Notes under the pieces: generated by a model
What the model saw: the letters and a program-made list of their open reading frames with translations, nothing else
Told to the model about the DNA's origin: nothing
Databases searched by the model: none
Translations under genes and position numbers: made by a program
Source of the DNA: an uncultured Dokdonella sp.
GTDB lineage: Bacteria > Pseudomonadota > Gammaproteobacteria > Xanthomonadales > Rhodanobacteraceae
Assembly (NCBI GenBank): GCA_934526015.1
Contig: CAKSZY010000004.1
Span: forward strand, 62,001-126,000
Direction: 5' to 3'
Length of the DNA: 64,000 bases
Part shown: positions 54,129 through 64,000 of the stretch, piece by piece
Numbering within the stretch: position 1 is the first letter of the stretch
Layout of the letters: each line of letters opens with the position of its first letter

Positions 54129-54209
54129 GTTGTCGATCGTGGCGCCCGGCAGGTGCGGCGCGCGTGACCCGGAACGTACGGCCCGCGGCGGCTTGTCTGT
54201 GCGGATCGT

Positions 54210-58007
<3,798 letters not shown>

Positions 58008-58020
58008 CGGAGTTCCTCCC

Positions 58021-58842
58021 TCATCGGTGTTCGCTTGAGGCGGCCGCCGCCAGCCACGCGCGGGTGGCAGCCGGATCGCGCAGGGAAAAGCGTGCGGCGG
58101 TCGGCCGGCGTGCGCCGACGACGACGCTGATGCCGTGCCGGCGGTTGACGAAGTCGAACGCATGCTCGTCGGTCAGGTCGTCGCCGACCATCCACGGACG
58201 GCGGCCGGCAAACGGCGGGTCACGCATCCACTGCCCGATGGCATCGCCCTTGTTGCGGCCGCGCGGACGCAGCTCGATGACATGGTCGCCCGCCTGCAAG
58301 CGGAACTCCGGACCGGCGAGGTCGGCAAGCTCCCCGGCGATTGTCCGTACCTGCGCGGCTGCATCCGGCGCGCCGCGGAAATGCAGGGCCAGGGCGGCGC
58401 GCTTGTTCTCGACGAGGACGCCATCGAGTCCCTGCACGCGCAGCAGCGCGCGTTCGAGCGCAGCCGCCATTCGCGGATGCGCACACGCTGCGGTTTCGAC
58501 GCGGCCCTCGGAACTGCGCCATTCCAGCCCGTGCAGACCCGCCGCCGCGAGGCCGGCGAGGTCGCGTCCGCAGAGCGCATCGATGTCCGCGAGCGGACGT
58601 CCCGAGACGATCGCCACGGCGCCATCCAGCCGCCGTTGCAGGGCCGCCAGCGACCGCCGGACCTCGTCGGTCATCACCACCTCCTGCGGTCGGCGGGTGA
58701 AATCGAGCAGCGTGCCGTCGAGGTCGAGGAACACGCACGCGGATGAATCGGGATGCGCTGGCGAAGGAAGCACGGGTCTCGTCGGTGGCTGCGGAAGGCG
58801 AGGCCGCCCGAAGTGGACGCCTCGAAGCTCGAAAGCGATCAA
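58021..58842 (-). CDS. otsB: Trehalose-6-phosphate phosphatase
   Basis: A 273-residue HAD-superfamily phosphatase. Motif I is CVFLDLDGTLLDF with both aspartates, motif II AIVSGRPLADIDAL, motif III near HVIELRPRGRNKGDAI, and motif IV WMVGDDLTDEHAFDFV. It removes phosphate from trehalose 6-phosphate. It sits upstream of the GH15 gene in the same orientation. otsA lies about 2 kb away with two plus-strand genes between. Confidence 0.92.
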   Translation of the reverse strand: MIAFELRGVHFGRPRLPQPPTRPVLPSPAHPDSSACVFLDLDGTLLDFTRRPQEVVMTDEVRRSLAALQRRLDGAVAIVSGRPLADIDALCGRDLAGLAAAGLHGLEWRSSEGRVETAACAHPRMAAALERALLRVQGLDGVLVENKRAALALHFRGAPDAAAQVRTIAGELADLAGPEFRLQAGDHVIELRPRGRNKGDAIGQWMRDPPFAGRRPWMVGDDLTDEHAFDFVNRRHGISVVVGARRPTAARFSLRDPAATRAWLAAAASSEHR

Positions 58843-58920
58843 GCCACGTCGAGGATGAACGGAACCAAACGTTCGCGCTTCACGCCGGTTTCAGACCCGA
58901 TCGGTTAACCCTTGGCCACG

Positions 58921-59958
58921 ATGCGCATCGCCGGTGCCCCAGCGGAGACGGATTCCATGACGGTACGGCCGGTCACCGCTGCCGGGTGCACGGGCGTGTT
59001 CGTGCTCGACGGAGATGCGCTCGATCCCCTGCATCACGAGGCGGTCTCGCTGTGCCATGTCGCCGTGCGCACGGCGCAACTGCTCGAGGTCGGTTTTCAC
59101 GGACGCTGCCGGCAACCGGCGGCGTATGCGGTCGCCGCACGCACCTTGCTGGTCGACGAGGCGCGCGCGCACGGGCTGCTCGATGCGTCGATGCTGCTGG
59201 GTGGCGTCGTCCCCAGTGCCCATGTCGCCACCAAGGCGATCACCCATCCGCTGATCGATCCGCATGCGCGGGCGCCCGCCGGCTGGAACGCCGGACTCGG
59301 CGGCTTGCTGAGCGCCCACGTGCTGCCGGGTTTCACGGCCTTCGAGGCCGCGGATGCCCGACGTGCCGCCGCGCGCCTGCTGCCATCCGGTCCGGTCCGG
59401 TTGAAGCGCGTGAACTGCCGCGGCGGCCACGGCCAGCACGTGGTCCGCGACCTCGAAGCCTTCGATGACATCCTGCGCGACATCGACCCCGGCGAAATCC
59501 TCACCGATGGGCTGGTGATCGAGAAGCAGCTCGATGCCGCGTTCGCCTGCAGTGTCGGCTGGTTGACGATCGGTCCGTGGTCGATCGCCTATGTCGGCCG
59601 GCAGCGCGAGATCGAGGACCCCGGCGGCAACCTCGTCTACGGTGGCAGCGATCTGCGGGTGATCCGTGGCGACCGCGCGGCCCTGGTCGGGTCGGGACTT
59701 TCCGCGGACGCCGTCACCGTCGTGGAAAAGGCGCTTGCCTACGACGCGGCGGTCGAGCGGACGTTTCCCTCGTTCTACGCCTCGCGGCGCAACTATGACG
59801 TGATCCTCGGCAGCGACGCGCGCGGCGTCCGTTGTTGCGGCGTGCTCGAACAATCCTGGCGGGTCGGCGGTGCCACCCCGGCCGAACTGGCCGCGCTGCA
59901 CGCGTTCAAGGCCGATCCCGGATTGCAGCAGGTGCGCGCATCGACGCACGAAGCCTAA
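58921..59958 (+). CDS. DUF3182-family protein
   Basis: From ATG 58921 the product is 345 residues; an ATG at 58957 is an alternative start. Conserved-looking blocks are GHGQHVVRDLEAFDDILRDIDPGEILTDGLVIEKQLD, WSIAYVGRQREIEDPGGNLVYGGSDLRVIRG and ERTFPSFYASRRNYDVILGSDARGV. This is the DUF3182 pattern, with an arrangement reminiscent of ATP-grasp enzymes. Its function is unknown. It is divergent from otsB with 78 bp between, and upstream of an alpha/beta hydrolase, a pairing seen in related genomes as far as I recall. Confidence 0.75.
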   Translation: MRIAGAPAETDSMTVRPVTAAGCTGVFVLDGDALDPLHHEAVSLCHVAVRTAQLLEVGFHGRCRQPAAYAVAARTLLVDEARAHGLLDASMLLGGVVPSAHVATKAITHPLIDPHARAPAGWNAGLGGLLSAHVLPGFTAFEAADARRAAARLLPSGPVRLKRVNCRGGHGQHVVRDLEAFDDILRDIDPGEILTDGLVIEKQLDAAFACSVGWLTIGPWSIAYVGRQREIEDPGGNLVYGGSDLRVIRGDRAALVGSGLSADAVTVVEKALAYDAAVERTFPSFYASRRNYDVILGSDARGVRCCGVLEQSWRVGGATPAELAALHAFKADPGLQQVRASTHEA

Positions 59959-60052
59959 GGTCATCCTGCCCCGCCCGCCGCAGCCGAGGTGTACTTCCGC
60001 GATGTGGAACAACGCTTCGGCGGCCTCGTCAAATACGTGACCTGCATCTCCG

Positions 60053-60847
60053 ATGGACATCCAGCTGAAGTCCTTTGACATTGCGGTTGACTGCGAACGT
60101 CTTCCAGCCAGCCTGCTGCTGCCGCCGCGCGAGCTCCCCGGCCTGTTGTTCGTGCACGGATGGGGCGGCAGCCAGTCGCATGACCTTGGCCGCGCGCGCG
60201 AGGTGGCCGGCCTCGGCTGCGTCTGCCTGACGTTCGACCTGCGCGGCCATGCGGAAGGCCGGCCGTCGACGCAAGTGACCCGTCCGCAGAACCAGCGCGA
60301 CCTGCTCGCCGCCTATGACTGGCTTGCACGGCAACCGCAGGTCGATCCGCAGGCGATTGCCGTCGTCGGCATCAGCTACGGCGGTTATCTCGCCGCGTTG
60401 CTGACGGCCGAACGAGCGGTGCGCTGGCTCGCCCTGCGCTCGCCGGCGCTCTACAAGGACGAGGCCTGGGATGCGCCGAAACATTCGCTGCATCTCGACG
60501 GCGACCTCGCGCGCTGGCGACACAGGCCGCTGGAACCCGCGGACAATCGTGCACTCAAGGCCTGTCGGGCCTACACCGGAGATGTATTGCTGGTGGAGGC
60601 GCAGACCGACGACATCGTTCCGCACGCGGTGATCGAGAACTACACGCGCGCCTTCGCGCAAACGCACTCGCTCACCCGGCGGGTGATCACCGGCGCCGAC
60701 CATGCGTTCTCGGACAAGCGCATGCAGGCGGACTACACCGCCGTGCTCGTGCGCTGGCTGGCCGAAATGATCGGCGGTGCGCGGACCACCGCGGCGGCGC
60801 GCGAAGTGGCGGCGAGGAAGCAGGCGAGAAGCCACGGAAGCGGATGA
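60053..60847 (+). CDS. Alpha/beta hydrolase (dienelactone/acylaminoacyl-peptidase-like)
   Basis: A 264-residue alpha/beta-hydrolase. The oxyanion region is [14 protein letters not shown], the nucleophile elbow [14 protein letters not shown] (Ser in GISYGG), the acid in [16 protein letters not shown] and the histidine in [11 protein letters not shown]. The cytoplasmic enzyme has unknown substrate. It follows DUF3182 on the same strand. It is convergent with otsA; the 3' ends are 38 bp apart. Confidence 0.8.
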   Translation: MDIQLKSFDIAVDCERLPASLLLPPRELPGLLFVHGWGGSQSHDLGRAREVAGLGCVCLTFDLRGHAEGRPSTQVTRPQNQRDLLAAYDWLARQPQVDPQAIAVVGISYGGYLAALLTAERAVRWLALRSPALYKDEAWDAPKHSLHLDGDLARWRHRPLEPADNRALKACRAYTGDVLLVEAQTDDIVPHAVIENYTRAFAQTHSLTRRVITGADHAFSDKRMQADYTAVLVRWLAEMIGGARTTAAAREVAARKQARSHGSG

Positions 60848-60885
60848 CCGCTGCGCGGGCCGCCGCGAAAGCCGGTCGCGTGGTG

Positions 60886-62283
60886 TCAGGCGGCCGTCCG
60901 GTCCGGCTCGCGGGAACGCTGCGGTGCGCCTTCGAGTTCGGCAAGGAAGCCGTTGCTCCAGGTATCGATCGTGTTCGTGCACACCTGCTTCCACAGTGCC
61001 TGCCAGCGTGCCTTGCGATCGTGCAACGGCATTTCCAGCGCCTTGTGCAGGGTCTCGACGATGTCCTCCTGGTCGACCGGATTGATCACCAGCGCGCCAT
61101 CGAGTTCGCGCGCGGCGCCGGCGAAGCAAGACAGCACGAGGACACCGGGATCTTCCGGCGGCTGCGCGGCAATGAACTCCTTGGCGACCAGATTCATGCC
61201 GTCGCGCAGCGGAGTGACGAGTCCGACGTCGGCCATGCGGTAGTAACCGGCCAGCACATCGTGGGAATAGCTGCGGTTGACGTAGCGGATCGGCACCCAA
61301 TGCGGATCGGCGAACTGGCCGTTCGTGGCGCCGGCGAGTTGTTCGAGCTGATGCTGCAGGTCCCGGTACTCCGGCAGGTCCTCGCGGCTCGGCGGCGCGA
61401 TCTGCAGATAGGAAACCCGGGCGCGCCAATGCTCATGCCGGCCGAGGAACCGGCCGAAAGCCTCGAAGCGTTGCGGAAGTCCTTTCGAGTAGTCGAGCCG
61501 GTCGACGCCGATGACGAGCTTGCGCCCTTCGAGGCTGGCATCGAGCCGGCGGAATTCGTCGGACAGCGGCGCCCGTTCGGCCTTTTCCGCCACCGCCGCC
61601 GCGTCGATGCCGATCGAAAACGCCTTCACCCGCGTCAGCCGTCCGTCCGGCATGCGCACGCTGCCGTCATCGCCGGAGACCCCGCCGATGCCCTCGAGGT
61701 AGGTGCGCAGGCATTGGGCATCGTCCGCGGTCTGCACGCCGATGAGGTCATACGAAGCCAGCGCCGAGAACAGCAGCTCGTGATGCGGCAGCATCTCCAC
61801 CAGCGGCGACGGTGGAAACGGCACATGCAGGAAGAACCCGCTGCGCACGCCGATGCCGGCCTCCCGCAGCTCCTGACCGAGCGGCAGGAGATGGTAGTCG
61901 TGCACCCACAGCGTGTCGTCGTGCACGAGTCGCGGCGCGAGCAACTGGGCGAGGCGCCGGTTCACGTCCCAGTAGCCGATGAAGTCGGGGCGACTGTAGT
62001 CCAGCAACGACGGCCGGTAGTGGCACAGCGGCCACAGGATGCGGTTGGAAAACCCGAGGTAGTAGCGCTCGTGTTCGGTTGCCGAAAGATCGGTCAGCAG
62101 GTATTCGATGCCGCCCTCGCAGGCGGTCGCCGCCTCGCCGACGCGCTCCACGACCTCGCCGGACCAGCCGAACCAGAGTCCGCGCCGCTTGCGCAAGGCG
62201 GAACGCAAGCCGTTGGCCAAGCCTCCCGTGGCCGTTTCTCCCGGCAAGGCGACCCGATTCGATACCACCACCAGACGACCCAT
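60886..62283 (-). CDS. otsA: Trehalose-6-phosphate synthase
   Basis: The 465-residue product is a GT20 glycosyltransferase joining UDP-glucose and glucose 6-phosphate. Hallmarks are MGRLVVVSNRVALP, GLANGLRSAL, LWVHDYHLLPLGQELR, GFFLHVPFP, RLDYSKGLPQRFEAF and the C-terminal RDGMNLVAKEFIA with LSCFAGAARELDGALVINP. It pairs with otsB for synthesis of the compatible solute trehalose, although otsA and otsB are separated by two opposite-strand genes. Confidence 0.95.
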   Translation of the reverse strand: MGRLVVVSNRVALPGETATGGLANGLRSALRKRRGLWFGWSGEVVERVGEAATACEGGIEYLLTDLSATEHERYYLGFSNRILWPLCHYRPSLLDYSRPDFIGYWDVNRRLAQLLAPRLVHDDTLWVHDYHLLPLGQELREAGIGVRSGFFLHVPFPPSPLVEMLPHHELLFSALASYDLIGVQTADDAQCLRTYLEGIGGVSGDDGSVRMPDGRLTRVKAFSIGIDAAAVAEKAERAPLSDEFRRLDASLEGRKLVIGVDRLDYSKGLPQRFEAFGRFLGRHEHWRARVSYLQIAPPSREDLPEYRDLQHQLEQLAGATNGQFADPHWVPIRYVNRSYSHDVLAGYYRMADVGLVTPLRDGMNLVAKEFIAAQPPEDPGVLVLSCFAGAARELDGALVINPVDQEDIVETLHKALEMPLHDRKARWQALWKQVCTNTIDTWSNGFLAELEGAPQRSREPDRTAA

Positions 62284-62590
62284 CCATGCCCCCGAAAAAG
62301 TGATCTCCGCATCACCATAGGGGCTCGGGCGTCAACCCGCGATGAATCGTCAAGCCTGCAGGCATGCGCTGAATCCCCCGGTTCAGCTGTGCCATGATGA
62401 AGAAGGCGGACCGATCGAGGTCGCCACACGACTGCCGGCCCTGCGATGCAGCGATTGGTCGGGCCCGACCGCGATCGCGACCCGCCGACGCGAAATGCCG
62501 ATGCCTGCAGGATGCCCGGACACGCCGGTGCGCGCCGAGTCGCGGTCGCGGGCGGTTCACGGCGACCCGCCGCGCTCAAGGAGAAAACCG
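62284..62590. other. Intergenic spacer between otsA and GST
   Basis: This 307 bp gap holds the 5' control regions of otsA (minus) and the glutathione S-transferase gene (plus). A TATGGT hexamer on the minus strand (62319-62314) may be the otsA -10. Open frames here have no coding character that I can support. No repeat or RNA gene was seen. Confidence 0.5.
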
Positions 62591-63277
62591 ATGATCGACC
62601 TTTACTATTGGCCGACGCCGAACGGCCACAAGATCACCCTGTTCCTCGAGGAAGCCGGCCTCGACTACGTGATCCGGCCGGTCGACATCGGCAAGGGTGC
62701 ACAGTTCGAGCCGGCCTTCCTCGCCATCGCGCCGAACAACCGCATGCCGGCGATCGTCGACCATGCACCGGCCGATGGCGGAGCTCCGCTCAGCGTGTTC
62801 GAGTCGGGCGCGATCCTGCGCTATCTCGCCGACAAGACCGGAAAGTTCGGCGGCAGCGACCTGCGTTCGCGCACCGTGGTCGACGAATGGCTGGCCTGGC
62901 AGGTCGGCGGTCTCGGGCCGATGACCGGCCAGTACGGGCATTTCAATGTCTATGCGCCCGAGAAGATTCCCTACGCGATCGAGCGTTACACGAAGGAAGC
63001 GCTGCGCCTGCTCGGCGTGCTCGACCGGCGCCTGGCCGGCCGCGCCTTCCTCGCCGGCGACGACTACACGATCGCCGACATGGCTGCGTATCCGTGGATC
63101 AACCCCTACACGAAGGCGCCGCTCGATCTCGAAGCGTTCGCCGAAGTGCGCCGCTGGCAGGCCGCGATTGCCGAACGCCCGGCCACGCAGCGCGCCTGGG
63201 CGCGCGGCGCCGAAGTCCATCCCGACGCCGGCAAGCCGCTGTCCGAAGAAGAACGCAGGCAGTTGTTCGGGCGTTGA
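62591..63277 (+). CDS. Glutathione S-transferase (YfcG/YghU-type)
   Basis: From ATG 62591, preceded by CAAGGAGA, the product is 228 residues. The thioredoxin-like N-domain (MIDLYYWPTPNGHKITLFLEEAGLDY) carries the NGHK active-site segment of the Nu class. It continues with NNRMPAIVDH and SVFESGAILRYLADK. The helical C-domain has AGDDYTIADMAAYPWI. These enzymes act as disulfide-bond or peroxide reductases. It is a single gene followed by 164 bp to the peptidase. Confidence 0.9.
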   Translation: MIDLYYWPTPNGHKITLFLEEAGLDYVIRPVDIGKGAQFEPAFLAIAPNNRMPAIVDHAPADGGAPLSVFESGAILRYLADKTGKFGGSDLRSRTVVDEWLAWQVGGLGPMTGQYGHFNVYAPEKIPYAIERYTKEALRLLGVLDRRLAGRAFLAGDDYTIADMAAYPWINPYTKAPLDLEAFAEVRRWQAAIAERPATQRAWARGAEVHPDAGKPLSEEERRQLFGR

Positions 63278-63441
63278 GTCCGCCCTGCGGTGCGCGGGCC
63301 GGACATCGCGACCGTCCCGATTCCCGCCCTCGCAGCCGGGTTCGCGTGCGCGGTTCCCGGCACGCCCACGAGCGGGCGGCAAGCGCCGCCCGTCCCGCGC
63401 TCTGCCTTGCGTGATAATGCACGTATTGCCGGGAGGAACCG

Positions 63442-64000
63442 ATGCGCCTGCTGCTTTCCACGGTCTTCGCGACCGCCGCCTTCCATGCCATGGCCGAACC
63501 GCTGACGATCGAGCGCATCTTCGATGGCGGCAGTCTCGACGGGCCCTCGCCGCGCGGCCTGCAGATCGCGCCCGATGGGGCACGGGTGAGCCTGCTCAAG
63601 GCCAAGGCCGGCGACCAGAACCGTTTCGATCTCTGGGCCTACGATCTGGCGACGAAGCAGCTCGGCCTGCTGGTCGATGCCGATGCGCTCGCGCCCGGGG
63701 AAAAGCTTTCGGCCGAGGAGGCCGCGCGCCGTGAACGCGCGCGCACGGCCGACCTCAGCGGCATCGTCGACTACCAGTGGTCGCCGGATGGCCGCAAGCT
63801 GCTTTTTCCGCTCGGCGACAAGCTGTACCTGTACGAGCTCGGTGCGGCGAAGGACCAGGCCCTGCGCGCGCTCGACACCGGCGGTGCCGTGCTCGATCCG
63901 CGCATCTCGCCGCAGGGCAGTTACGTGTCTTGGCTGCGCGAAGGCAATCTGTGGGTGCTCGATCTCGCCGCGGGCAAGGCGCGTGCACTGACGACGGACG
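63442..64000 (+). CDS. S9-family (DPP IV-like) peptidase, N-terminal part
   Basis: The ATG at 63442 follows GGGAGGAACC. The first 186 residues, cut by the window end, show a signal peptide (MRLLLSTVFATAAFHAMA) and beta-propeller blades (GPSPRGLQIAPDGARVSLLKAKAGDQNRFDLWAYDL, VDYQWSPDGRKLLFPLGDKLYLYEL, LDPRISPQGSYVSWLREGNLWVLDL). The pattern is the propeller of periplasmic dipeptidyl-peptidase IV. The catalytic hydrolase domain would lie beyond the window. Confidence 0.82.
   Translation, partial: MRLLLSTVFATAAFHAMAEPLTIERIFDGGSLDGPSPRGLQIAPDGARVSLLKAKAGDQNRFDLWAYDLATKQLGLLVDADALAPGEKLSAEEAARRERARTADLSGIVDYQWSPDGRKLLFPLGDKLYLYELGAAKDQALRALDTGGAVLDPRISPQGSYVSWLREGNLWVLDLAAGKARALTTD

Overview
This 64 kb window is a very GC-rich (roughly two-thirds GC by eye), tightly packed chromosomal segment. 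It carries the replication-origin cluster dnaA-dnaN-recF-gyrB (all minus strand), with rpmH-rnpA-yidC-mnmE running the other way. Protein families and gene order (gyrB followed by a TPR gene, tonB-exbB-exbD and pdxJ; coniferyl-type aldehyde dehydrogenase; aceBA with a divergent LysR gene) point to a gammaproteobacterium of the Lysobacterales (Xanthomonadales), perhaps a Rhodanobacteraceae/Dokdonella-like member. The lineage is inferred from gene content, not from a database search.

Layout. 0-10.3 kb: a TerC-family membrane protein cut by the window edge, controlled by a yybP-ykoY-type (Mn2+) riboswitch; rlmI-like methyltransferase, folE, a TetA-like MFS exporter, aldehyde dehydrogenase, gamma carbonic anhydrase, ykgJ-type, aroE, hemB, and two secreted small proteins. 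10.3-17.3 kb: CsbD, a UDG-superfamily deoxyinosine glycosylase, a YbaL-type K+/H+ antiporter, cytochrome b561, a secreted beta-helix protein ending in FTDGFE, xthA and a UPF0149 protein. 17.3-18.2 kb: a gene-free cluster of seven REP-like hairpins. 18.2-31.5 kb: a cNMP-binding/GGDEF protein, then acetate metabolism: isocitrate lyase, malate synthase and a divergent LysR regulator; then a TIGR03032 protein, small membrane proteins, an MHS-family symporter, a DcaP-like porin and acetyl-CoA synthetase. 31.5-32.5 kb: a 22-unit heptamer (CCCTAGY) array that runs directly into the start codon of a NarL-type response regulator, possibly the regulator of acs.

32.5-39 kb: an ABC permease/ATPase pair, a hypothetical protein, an ECF sigma factor with a membrane-anchored partner and a PDZ protein, and pdxJ. 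39-42.5 kb: exbD-exbB-tonB and a TPR protein. 42.7-52.9 kb: the origin region, with DnaA boxes and an AT-rich stretch between dnaA and dnaN, and two parS-like palindromes inside recF. 52.9-62.3 kb: a patch of doubtful small ORFs, then a stress-flavoured block: a hydrophilin-like protein, an ABC1/UbiB-type kinase, a GH15 glycosidase, otsB, DUF3182, an alpha/beta hydrolase and otsA. The window ends with a glutathione S-transferase and the N-terminus of an S9-type peptidase.

No rRNA, tRNA, CRISPR array, prophage or intact insertion sequence was recognised. The strongest items for follow-up are the heptamer/G-quadruplex-prone array at a start codon, the parS palindromes inside recF, the REP-like cluster and the riboswitch-terminator unit.
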